Of a stretch of 64,000 nt of DNA, positions 35,934-43,506 are shown in pieces; position 1 is the first letter of the stretch, and the number at the start of each line of letters is the position of its first letter. This DNA comes from Peptoclostridium litorale DSM 5388. GTDB taxonomy: Bacteria > Bacillota > Clostridia > Peptostreptococcales > Peptostreptococcaceae. The DNA is taken from contig NZ_FSRH01000009.1 in assembly GCF_900141635.1 (NCBI RefSeq), forward strand, positions 78,592-142,591. The letters are read 5' to 3'. A program made the translations under genes and the position numbers. Below the pieces are notes generated by a model, which saw nothing but the letters and a program-made list of their open reading frames with translations, was not told the origin of the DNA and did no database searches.

Positions 35934-36911
35934 CTAGAACATTTTAAGAACCAACGCATATGACAGCGGGCCCGTTATCACAAAAAGCACAGTGCCTATT
36001 GCAATCGACTTCATTCCCCTGCTTTTTATCTGCTTGAAATCCACCATTATGCCCATGGATATCATGGCCATCATTATAAACCACGAGCTCACGCTTGAAA
36101 GAAAGCCGACCGCCACTTCAGGCATTATTCCCAATGAAGATAGTACCCCTGCAATTATGAAATAGCCCACATACATGGGGAATTTTGCCCTATTGCCCTC
36201 TTCTTTTCCCGCAAACACAGCGCTGAGGATAATAGACAGGGGCACGAGCATAAGCACCCTCGCCATTTTCACAACAGTTCCTATGTTCCCGGCATCATCT
36301 CCCCTTGCAAATGCTGCTGCGATTGCGTGAGCCACACCATGAAGAGAAAGTCCTGACCATATCCCATACTGCACATCAGTAATGCCCGACACGGCAGCCA
36401 CAGCAGAATATACTATAACTCCCACAGCCCCCCAAAAGCTGACTACTGAAACAGCAAGTATGCAATCGTCCTCTTTTGCATCTATGCACGGGCCCATGGC
36501 CACAACGGCCGATGCGCCGCAAATGCATGACCCAACCCCTACAAGGGCCGAAAGCCTGCTGTCCGCACCCAGAGCCTTTCCAATCATTACAGAAAGAGCC
36601 ATAACCAGCGCCACAAAAATTATTACCGTGAGAAGCAGCCTTGGGCCAAGCTCTATTATGCTCCCAAAACTGAGCTTGAATCCCAGAAGGACTATTCCTG
36701 CCTTTAGAAGTTTCTTAAGCGAGAAAGAAACCCCTCCCACGAATGTTTCTCCAAGCCCAAATGCAAGCCTGTATGCCATGCCCATGAGTATCCCTATGGT
36801 GAGGGCCTCAATCCTTATGTACGGCGCTAAAACACCTTCAATGCCCTTTGAGACATATGCTATAACAATCACCAAAAACAGTCCCGCCGCTAGTTCATTT
36901 ATCTTTTTCAT
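35934..36911 (-). CDS. YeiH-type putative sulfate exporter (UPF0324)
   Basis: This 325-residue polytopic membrane protein has about ten helices, of the UPF0324/YeiH family. Conserved stretches are ALTIGILMGMAYRLAFGLGE, LLKAGIVLLGFKLSFGSI, VGVGSCICGASAVVAMGP and SLHGVAHAIAAAFARGDDAG. Family members are annotated as sulfate or sulfonate exporters on thin experimental evidence. It stands alone with no LysR regulator beside it. Ending FVITGPLSYALVLKMF is typical. Confidence 0.87.
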   Translation of the reverse strand: MKKINELAAGLFLVIVIAYVSKGIEGVLAPYIRIEALTIGILMGMAYRLAFGLGETFVGGVSFSLKKLLKAGIVLLGFKLSFGSIIELGPRLLLTVIIFVALVMALSVMIGKALGADSRLSALVGVGSCICGASAVVAMGPCIDAKEDDCILAVSVVSFWGAVGVIVYSAVAAVSGITDVQYGIWSGLSLHGVAHAIAAAFARGDDAGNIGTVVKMARVLMLVPLSIILSAVFAGKEEGNRAKFPMYVGYFIIAGVLSSLGIMPEVAVGFLSSVSSWFIMMAMISMGIMVDFKQIKSRGMKSIAIGTVLFVITGPLSYALVLKMF

Positions 36912-37010
36912 GATATCGCCTCCGAAAAGAGTATAGCAGTATTAATAGCGGAATAGAAATCACGATTTGTTATATATCCATAAGGGATTATTATATGTTG
37001 GGCCAACAAT

Positions 37011-37035
37011 AAAAAAACCAGGGAGTAATCCCCGG
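37011..37035 (-). terminator. Terminator after the 61-residue gene
   Basis: On the minus strand CCGGGGA-TTAC-TCCCTGG followed by seven T. Confidence 0.75.
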
Positions 37036-37049
37036 CGCCTGCATCAATA

Positions 37050-37235
37050 TTAAAATCCTCTTTCAAGACCATCTATATGGTGTTCATCGAACAGCCCGCT
37101 GCCCGTTGCCTTTAGGTAGAAGCTGTTTATTGTCCTTATGTCATTGAACATGAACGCTCCCGGTTTTGTAAGCTTAAGCCCCGAAAGCAAATTTGCAATT
37201 TCCCTTATCTCGTCTTCAGTTATCCTCTTTTCCAT
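37050..37235 (-). CDS. Small hypothetical protein, 61 residues
   Basis: The product is a soluble small protein beginning MEKRITEDEIREIANLLSGL and ending HHIDGLERGF. It is probably helical at the start. The ATG is preceded by GGAGGGCG and the gene is followed by a terminator, which supports expression. No family is recognised, and no functional residue can be named. Confidence 0.65.
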   Translation of the reverse strand: MEKRITEDEIREIANLLSGLKLTKPGAFMFNDIRTINSFYLKATGSGLFDEHHIDGLERGF

Positions 37236-37668
37236 ATCCCAAACGCCCTCCATTATTTAGTATTCTATGTTGACAGCCAGTCCTTACGAACAAGCCTCTC
37301 TCCAGCAAATTTTCAAAATAAATTGAAAATATTTTTTAATAATAATAAATATACCAACCACGAATGTCAGTTAAACATCAAATTAATTTTTGAAAGCCTT
37401 TTTTGACATACTTTTTGATTTTTCACGCCCTGTTACGTATTCATTTTTGAGGGTATAAACTTTAAGTATGTGCTTTTCAGAGAAGTTGCGCACTATTTTT
37501 GTAGTCCCGTTATTTTTTGTTTAAATTTTCAAGTATATGCCCTTTTAATCTTGACAAAAATGTATACAAACTGTATAAATAATATGTAATATTTTTTATA
37601 CAGTATGTCACATTTATGAAGATGCATTGCCAAAGGCAACTATTACATATATTTTAGGAGGTATTTTC
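37236..37668. other. Intergenic region and leader of gap
   Basis: These 433 bp are AT-rich and hold no gene. The gap promoter lies at 37551-37579, and an inverted repeat around its -10 box is listed separately. Nothing else is recognised. Confidence 0.6.
37551..37604 (+). promoter_or_regulatory. Promoter and operator-like repeat of gap
   Basis: TTGACA (37551-37556), 17-bp spacer, TATAAA (37574-37579). ACTGTATAAA (37571-37580) and TTTATACAGT (37595-37604) form a 10-bp inverted repeat that overlaps the -10 box. A shorter palindrome TATAC-n5-GTATA is in the spacer. A repressor of glycolytic genes such as CggR or a GntR-type protein could bind; that is inference. Confidence 0.75.
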
Positions 37669-38679
37669 ATGGCCATCAAAATAGGTATAAACGGTTTTGG
37701 AAGAATAGGAAGACTTTTTTTAAGGATTGCTAAGGAAAAGCTCGGCAGCGATCTTGAGATCGTGGCTATAAACACAAGGGCGGACGCTAAGACAATAGCG
37801 CACCTTTACAAGTACGACTCTTGCTTTGGAACATGCAAATACGATGTTACTGCAAAAGAAGATTCTGTTGTAATAGACGGAAAAGAAATAAAGGTTTTTC
37901 ATGCAAGCGAGCCAAAGCTCATACCTTGGAAAGAGCTTGGAGTTGACCTTGTTGTAGAGTCTTCAGGTGTATTCAAGACAAAAGAGGCCCTTTCAGGCCA
38001 CATAGAAGCGGGCGCTAAAAAGGTTATACTTACGGCTCCAGCAAAAGGCGAAGACTTCACAATGGTTATGGGAGTTAACGATAATGACTACGATCCTGAA
38101 AACCACCACATACTTTCAAATGCTTCATGCACTACAAACTGCCTTGCTCCTGTAGCAAAGGTTCTTGATGAAAAGTTCGGAATAGTTAAAGGTCTTATGA
38201 CTACTATACATGCATATACAAACGACCAGCAGATACTTGACAAGACTCACAAAGACCTTAGAAGAGCAAGAGCTGCTGCTGAGTCTATAATACCTACCAC
38301 TACTGGAGCTGCAAAGGCCGTTGCCAAGGTTCTTCCTCAGCTTAAAGGAAAGCTTGACGGATATGCGCTTAGAGTTCCTACTCCAGTCGTGTCTATAACT
38401 GACCTTGTTTGCGAGCTTGGCAAGAACGTTACTGCCGAAGAGGTAAACGCCGCTCTTAAGGAAGCTTCTGAAACTAGCCTTAAGGGAATACTTGGGGTTT
38501 GCGAAGAGCCACTTGTATCTATAGACTACAGAGGAGACGACAGATCTTCAATAGTTGACTCAGAGCTTACAAAGGTTATAGGAGACAACATGGTTAAGGT
38601 TGCCGCTTGGTATGACAACGAGTGGGGATACTCTGTAAGGGTTGTTGACATGGTAAACCTTGTAGCTTCTAAAATGTAA
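37669..38679 (+). CDS. gap: Glyceraldehyde-3-phosphate dehydrogenase
   Basis: This 336-residue glycolytic NAD-dependent enzyme has the Rossmann motif in IGINGFGRIGRLFLR. The catalytic Cys is in LSNASCTTNCLAPVAKVLD, and AWYDNEWGYSVRVVDMV lies near the end. The start ATG follows AGGAGGTATTTTC. The gene is followed by a very stable terminator and is not joined to pgk or tpi. Codon use is strongly biased, as expected for a highly expressed gene. Confidence 0.97.
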   Translation: MAIKIGINGFGRIGRLFLRIAKEKLGSDLEIVAINTRADAKTIAHLYKYDSCFGTCKYDVTAKEDSVVIDGKEIKVFHASEPKLIPWKELGVDLVVESSGVFKTKEALSGHIEAGAKKVILTAPAKGEDFTMVMGVNDNDYDPENHHILSNASCTTNCLAPVAKVLDEKFGIVKGLMTTIHAYTNDQQILDKTHKDLRRARAAAESIIPTTTGAAKAVAKVLPQLKGKLDGYALRVPTPVVSITDLVCELGKNVTAEEVNAALKEASETSLKGILGVCEEPLVSIDYRGDDRSSIVDSELTKVIGDNMVKVAAWYDNEWGYSVRVVDMVNLVASKM

Positions 38680-38700
38680 TCCATTACGCCTATCAAAATA

Positions 38701-38752
38701 TATTACAAATAAAGGAAGACCGCCATATGGCGGTCTTCCTTTATTTGTAATA
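38701..38752 (+). terminator. Very long terminator hairpin after gap
   Basis: A perfect 24-bp inverted repeat (starting TATTACAAATAAAGGAAGAC) with an ATAT loop. The descending arm includes CCTTTATTTG. It also separates gap from the convergent MerB-like gene. Confidence 0.85.
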
Positions 38753-38801
38753 TGACTATAGAAATCCTCTCTAAGAGGAAGCTGGCGCATGAAGGTATAT
38801 A

Positions 38802-39521
38802 TTATATATCTCCCTCAAGTCCAAAAAGCATTCTCGAAACCCATATGGCCTCTTGTGCCTCAAGGCAAAATATCTGGTCATTTGGAACTCCCATTTCAGC
38901 AATCCACTGGTCATAATGTTCCTTCTTACAGAAGAAATTCATTATGTTTCAGCAACTGCCCGACCAGTTTTGATTCTTGTTGAGGTCCACATGGAGTACA
39001 TGTGCGTCTTCCGGCAGAAGATTCACTATCTCCCCGTTACTTATCTCGACTCTCACCTGCTCGCCGCACTGACTGCAGCTTGATGTAAGCTTTATGTCCT
39101 GCCTGAATGTAAATGCGCATCCCATCCCGTCAACTGCACACATGGCGCTGAATTCCCTGCCGTCTGCAAGTTCTATATGATGGTTTGTAGGAAATCCTGA
39201 AACGGGATATATGAAATTTATGTTCTGATTTTCATCTGAAACTGCTGCATTTTTTGCTGCAAGACTGTCTATTGTTTCCCTTATCATGCCCTCAGTCATA
39301 TTGAGGCTCTTTTGCATGGCTTCAGGTATGACAGCAAAGTTAAACGGCATGCCGTTTTCTATTATCCTGTCCATTATATAGAATCTCACCTTTTTTTCAT
39401 CCGAGTCAAGCCTTGAATCTATACTGTCTATTATAAGTCTTTCAGGCTTATAATACCTAAAGTCCATTCCATTTACGTATTCCTTGACCCTTGACGCTGG
39501 TTCATAATTAAACCTTTTCAT
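38802..39521 (-). CDS. MerB-like organomercurial lyase, candidate selenoprotein (Cys190-Sec191)
   Basis: Read through the in-frame TGA at 38949-38951, this is a 239-residue protein similar to alkylmercury lyase MerB, which cleaves carbon-mercury bonds by protonolysis. Family features: helical N-terminal domain, then FSAMCAVDGMG, where C128 and D131 match MerB Cys96 and Asp99, a second Cys pair (SSCSQCGE), and GSC-U-NIMNFFCKKEHYDQW. In MerB this last motif is SFCCHVHFF with Cys159-Cys160, so Sec sits at the Cys160 position beside the catalytic Cys. The 48 residues after the TGA keep MerB similarity to the end, including EAIWVSRMLFG. The start is the ATG after GGAGAGG. It is last in the operon. 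The substrate need not be mercury. Confidence 0.85.
38912..38946 (-). promoter_or_regulatory. Candidate bacterial SECIS hairpin in the MerB-like gene
   Basis: Starting 3 nt after the TGA, CATAATG pairs with CATTATG, and inside it TTTCTTC pairs with GAAGGAA. There is an AA bulge on one side and a five-base loop TGTAA carrying GU. The position, bulge and GU-bearing loop are those expected of a bacterial SECIS. Confidence 0.7.
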
Positions 39522-39549
39522 ATATAAAATCCTCTCCATTTGCTTAAAA

Positions 39550-40305
39550 TCATTCTCCATCAAGCGCCCTTTTGAGAACCGCTGTGAGTTCGTCCTTGTA
39601 CTTGGCGTATATTCCACTTTTTCTGTCCCTCGGCCTTTCCATTTCAATGCTCATGTCAGAAAGTATCTTTCCCCTGTTTCTCGACATCACTATTACCCTG
39701 TCGCTCATGTACACAGCCTCGTCAACATCGTGAGTAACCATGACGGCGGTTATGTTCGCCTTCATAACAAGGCTTTCAAGCTCCTCTTGGAGCAGCTGCC
39801 TCATCTGGAAATCCACGGCCCCAAGGGGCTCGTCCATGAGAAGCACCTGAGGCTTGCATGCAAGAGCCCTTATAACAGCCGCCCTTTGCTTCATGCCGCC
39901 AGACATCTGATGAGGATATAGCTTTTCATTTCCTTCAAGCTGAGCCATCCTGAGAAGCTCAAGCATCCTTTCCTCTCTTTGAGCCTTTGGCACACCCTGC
40001 TGCTTCATGGGAAACATTATGTTGTGCCTTAGGTTCATCCATGGAAAAAGGGCATAGTTTTGGAACACAAAGCCCCTATCGGGGCCGGGCTTTGCAACCT
40101 TTTTTCCTTCAAGCAGTATCTCCCCGGAATCGGCCTTTTGGAAACCCGCCATTATTGTAAGCAGCGTAGTCTTTCCGCATCCTGATGGTCCCAGAAGGGA
40201 TATGAACTGTCCTTTTTCAACTTTAAAATCTATATTGCCGAGCACCTTGTTTTCCTCTTTGTTGTTTATAAATGTCTTGTCTATATTTCTTACCTCAAGA
40301 TTCAT
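39550..40305 (-). CDS. ABC transporter ATPase, NitT/TauT (SsuB/TauB) type
   Basis: This 251-residue ATPase has Walker [15 protein letters not shown], signature MSGGMKQRAAVIRAL, Walker B VLLMDEPLGAVD and the switch His in VTHDVDEA. The sequence PWMNLRHNIMFPM and overall length are typical of nitrate/sulfonate/taurine-type transporters. Its ATG overlaps the TAA of the permease gene (TAATG), and the MerB-like gene starts 29 bp downstream. It should energise uptake together with the Sec-containing permease and the neighbouring binding proteins. Confidence 0.92.
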   Translation of the reverse strand: MNLEVRNIDKTFINNKEENKVLGNIDFKVEKGQFISLLGPSGCGKTTLLTIMAGFQKADSGEILLEGKKVAKPGPDRGFVFQNYALFPWMNLRHNIMFPMKQQGVPKAQREERMLELLRMAQLEGNEKLYPHQMSGGMKQRAAVIRALACKPQVLLMDEPLGAVDFQMRQLLQEELESLVMKANITAVMVTHDVDEAVYMSDRVIVMSRNRGKILSDMSIEMERPRDRKSGIYAKYKDELTAVLKRALDGE

Positions 40306-41123
40306 TATTCAACATACCTCCATTTGGTAAGAGCTTTATTCATGTACTGTATCATCCTGTCTATTCCAAATCCTACAAAAGCTGCAAAGAACATGAGGGC
40401 CACAAGAGTTTCAGTTTGCATTCTTGTTTGCGCCTCAACCATGGAGTAACCGAGACCGGCACTCGTAGCTATGAACTCCGCTCAGATAACGCTCATCCAT
40501 CCCGCACTTATCGCTATTCTTGCAGATGTCAGTATATCCGGAAGCGCCCCTGGAAGGATTACATTGAAAAATATGCTCAGCCTTCCCGCCCCCATGCTTC
40601 TTGCGGCGTTGAAATAGTCCTTTGATATCCCCCTTACCCCCTGTATTGTATTTAGTATTACAGGAAATATCCCAGAAAACGCTATGAGAAATATTGTAGG
40701 GCCGTCACCTATGCCGAACCACACTATTGTAAGAGGCACCCATGCCATTATGGGCACCTGCCTTATGGAGTCTATGAAGCCTCCCATAAGCTTGTCCGCA
40801 AGCTTTGAAAATCCCATTAAAAATCCTAACGGAAGCCCAAATGCAAGCGCATATAAAAATCCCTTTAAAACCCTTTGAAGGGTTATGAGTATATTTTTGA
40901 CAGTTTCAGCATCTGTCACACAGTGTACAAACGCCTTAGCTGTTACAAGGGGGTAGGGCAAAAGCAGCTGGTTGTCTATTTTCATAGCGGCGGCCTGCCA
41001 TGCCCCTATCATTATCGCAGCCACCAATACCTTGTAGAGGTTTTCCACTGCGTCCTGTTTTGTAACATTTTTATATTTCAACACTCCACTGTATATGGAA
41101 GCTCTATTTTCAGCTTTTTCCAA
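40305..41123 (-). CDS. ABC permease with in-frame TGA, candidate selenoprotein (Sec214)
   Basis: This is a 272-residue six-helix permease of the NitT/TauT (SsuC) type if the TGA at 40482-40484 is read through. The EAA-type loop is NAARSMGAGRLSIFFNVILP. The recoded codon lies in the next helix: GWMSVI-U-AEFIATSAGLGYS, where relatives have an aliphatic residue before the conserved Ala-Glu. The 58 residues after it (EAQTRMQTETLVALMFF and a final helix) are normal for the family, so truncation is unlikely. The start is a TTG after GGGAGG; the frame upstream overlaps the preceding gene. A Sec in the transport helix would be very unusual. Confidence 0.8.
40443..40479 (-). promoter_or_regulatory. 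Candidate SECIS in the permease gene
   Basis: GGAGT (starting 3 nt after TGA) pairs with ACTCC. Inside, CGAG pairs with CTCG around the loop TGCCGGT, which contains G-G-U. It is less regular than the hairpin of the MerB-like gene. Confidence 0.5.
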
Positions 41124-41160
41124 AACACCAACCTCCCTATTCGCATGTTTTGCAGCGCTC

Positions 41161-42291
41161 TTATGCATCAATCTCCATCGCCTTGGCCTTCCAGTCGTCG
41201 TAGCTCATTCCCACAGGATATATTTCATCGACATCGTTTTTAATGAACTCGTCGAAATCTTTTGCTCCGGATTCAGCCAATATGTTCTTTTTAACGACAT
41301 CATCATATTCAGGAAGCTCGTCTACGAGGTCATATTTCTTATAACCTTCCATTGCATGTGCATACTGCGTATCGTCTATTTTCCAAGTAAGGGTCCTGCC
41401 TTCGGCAACAGTCTTTTTGTATATTGTCATCATTGCAACCTCTTCAGGAACATTGTAGTAGTCTGCAAATATCTTCGCCGCCTTCACTGGATGAGTATAT
41501 ATGTACTCGATTGATTTCGTATGTGCAAGAACCATCTTCCTTGCAATATCCGGATGTTCTTTTTCAAAATTGCTGTTCATTGCAAATGCACAGCAGACCC
41601 CCATTGCACCATCCATTTCCATGTATGTAGACATTATCTTTCCGGTTCCCTCGTATTCCGCCATGGACCCCCATGGATCGCAGCAGGTATACGCCTTTAT
41701 ATTGCCCGACTTTAGCGCAAGGTATTTGTCTGCATCAGATCCAAATGAAAGGCATTCGTAATTGCTTGGATCAGATGGAAGTCCCGTATCCTGAGAATAT
41801 CCGCAAACCCATGACTCACTCTTCAGCGGGTCAGACCCTATCGCCACAGGCTGTCCAAGCAGGTCTTCAGGTTTTTCAATGTCATTTGAAACCACAAGAT
41901 ACATCGAACCTCCTATATGATTTGTTGCTGCCACCATTATAGGAGACCCCTTAGGCCTTGCCGCCATAAGCCCTCTTGTTCCTATGTATCCAACATCCAT
42001 TTGCCCTGCCGCCATGGCCTGAGGAACCTTTCCGTTTCCAGATATCTTAACGTCCAGCCCAAGCTCCTTGAATATGCCTGCCGCCTCCCCCACGCAGGCC
42101 GGAACCATGTGGTCGCAGTTGTAATATCCCAGATTCACAGTATATGCTTCAAGTTGCTGTGATGCCTGATTTGCAACACTTGATTCCTCAGTCCCTTTTG
42201 AACATCCAACCGCAGACGTCGCAAGCAGCGAGGCCATAATAAGCATGCATGCAAGTTTTTTCATTTTTCTATGCTGATTAAAAAATTTCAT
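41161..42291 (-). CDS. Cys-rich solute-binding lipoprotein of an ABC importer (copy 1)
   Basis: This 376-residue NitT/TauT-type binding lipoprotein has its signal and lipobox ending at C30 (SAVGC). Conserved family stretches are GNGKVPQAMAAGQMDVGYIG and DPWGSMAEYEGTGKI. Unusually it has many Cys in the mature part: NCDHM (C59), C66, C163, YECLSFGS (C180), YTCCDPWG (C203, C204) and GVCCAF (C233, C234). Five of these are shared with copy 2 at 43507-44619, so they are probably functional, most simply in binding a soft metal or organometal. GGAGGAACAGTC precedes the ATG. It lies 38 bp upstream of the Sec permease. Confidence 0.88.
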   Translation of the reverse strand: MKFFNQHRKMKKLACMLIMASLLATSAVGCSKGTEESSVANQASQQLEAYTVNLGYYNCDHMVPACVGEAAGIFKELGLDVKISGNGKVPQAMAAGQMDVGYIGTRGLMAARPKGSPIMVAATNHIGGSMYLVVSNDIEKPEDLLGQPVAIGSDPLKSESWVCGYSQDTGLPSDPSNYECLSFGSDADKYLALKSGNIKAYTCCDPWGSMAEYEGTGKIMSTYMEMDGAMGVCCAFAMNSNFEKEHPDIARKMVLAHTKSIEYIYTHPVKAAKIFADYYNVPEEVAMMTIYKKTVAEGRTLTWKIDDTQYAHAMEGYKKYDLVDELPEYDDVVKKNILAESGAKDFDEFIKNDVDEIYPVGMSYDDWKAKAMEIDA

Positions 42292-42537
42292 GACTGTTCC
42301 TCCATTTTCTCCCTTGTTATAAAACCCCTACAAAATTAGAACTTAGCCTATATACCTTCAGCCAAGCTTGTCAACATGAATAATTATTTGCAAAACCCCT
42401 TCAAAATCATTTTCAATTAGAAGCTTTTTTCTTATTTAGTATTTTTTTTCAAATGTCACAGCATTAATTTTATATCTAAACAATTATTTTGTAAAATTTG
42501 TATTTTTAATGCATATATATGCTTTTATAATTTTTTT

Positions 42538-43338
42538 TTATGGCTCTATCTGCACAAACTCTATATTTGCCTGTTTTATAAATTCATAGTCCTTATCAGA
42601 AAGTGCTGCTCCCTTATAATCTTCAAAAGCCCTTTTGAATGTCTTTGGTTTTGCAAGTTCATTTACAGACTCGTTGTAAAGCTCTACAAATCCCTTGAAA
42701 TCCTCCCTTTCAATAAACGATTTGCTCGCTACGATAACATGCGTTACTATAGGATTCTCAAGCTTTGCATTATTCTTTTTTCCTGAAAGTGAAAGCCCCG
42801 TGGTAATGTCTAAAAGCACAGTGTCAACCATGCCATTTTCAAGGGAATACGGCAATGCATGCATTATGAGGGCTTTTTTTTCTACCGCTTCAGGATAGAG
42901 TTTATCTACCATGCTTTGTATATGCGGCCTATTTTGAGCGTATCCGACCCTTCTTGCGGGCATGCCCGTCTTTGAAACTATTATGCTTGAATTTTGGATG
43001 CAGCTTCCTACAAGTACATATTCGTCAGTCGACTTTAAAAATTCTACCGCCGAGTCCGGACATATTATTGCCATGTCCACAGAATCCGAGCTCAATGCCC
43101 ATTGAGCCGATGGACTTCAGCAGTCCCCAAGTATGTATGATTCAACGTCTAGGTTTTTTATATTCCCGCTCTTGTCCTTGTTTCTTATCATATAGTCAAG
43201 CAACATCCCCGAGCTATCATTTGATGCCGCTATCCTGACATTGGCGCTTAGCCTCTGCTCTTTGGGCAGCAAAAAAAACACCGCAAATACAAAAAATACC
43301 GCGGCTGTTGAAATCAATATCTTTTTAATATGTTCCAT
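42538..43338 (-). CDS. Membrane-anchored binding-protein-like gene with in-frame TGA (Cys73-Sec74)
   Basis: Two same-frame halves separated only by TGA (43117-43119) make one 266-residue protein. An N-terminal anchor helix (about 9-25) is followed by a periplasmic-binding-protein-like fold: ANVRIAASNDSSGMLLDYMI, ESYILGDC-U-SPSAQWAL, SVDMAIICPDSAVEF, MPARRVGYAQNRPHIQSMV, and a long helical end. DC-U makes a Cys-Sec pair at the mouth of the likely ligand site. AGGAGGTGACTT precedes the ATG. The second half has no binding site of its own and would start only at a TTG. It lies between the two Cys-rich binding proteins. The precise family is not recognised. Confidence 0.75.
43075..43115 (-). promoter_or_regulatory. 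Candidate SECIS in the DC-U gene
   Basis: GCTCAAT-GGGC-ATTGAGC is a perfect 7-bp stem with a G-rich tetraloop beginning 10 nt after the TGA. An outer stem GTCCA / TGGAC encloses it. Confidence 0.65.
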
Positions 43339-43440
43339 AAGTCACCTCCTGGTCCTCACGTAAAATATTGGCTGCTGTAACTAAATACTGACTGCGCAGT
43401 TAAATTAAAATCTGTTAAACTCTTTTAAAAACGCCGAGAA

Positions 43441-43464
43441 GCCGGATTCAAATCTGAACCCGGC
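43441..43464 (-). terminator. Intercistronic hairpin
   Basis: GCCGGATTCA / TGAACCCGGC (one mismatch) lies between the binding-protein gene copy 2 and the DC-U gene. A T5 tract follows about 10 nt later on the minus strand. It may attenuate transcription into the downstream genes. Confidence 0.5.
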
Positions 43465-43506
43465 CTTTTTGCCCTATAAATATGCTATTGTTTTTCCAAA
43501 ACCATA

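Noticed and set aside
38701..38752. Long inverted repeat after gap as a mobile element end
   Set aside because: Its position right after the stop codon, GC-rich centre and T-containing arm fit a strong terminator; no second copy or transposase was seen.
38949..43119. Sequencing errors or plain pseudogenes as the cause of the TGA codons in the main cluster
   Set aside because: All interruptions are TGA, none are frameshifts or TAA/TAG. They sit at or beside Cys-rich functional motifs, are followed by hairpins, and both halves remain conserved. Not fully excluded for the MetQ-like gene.
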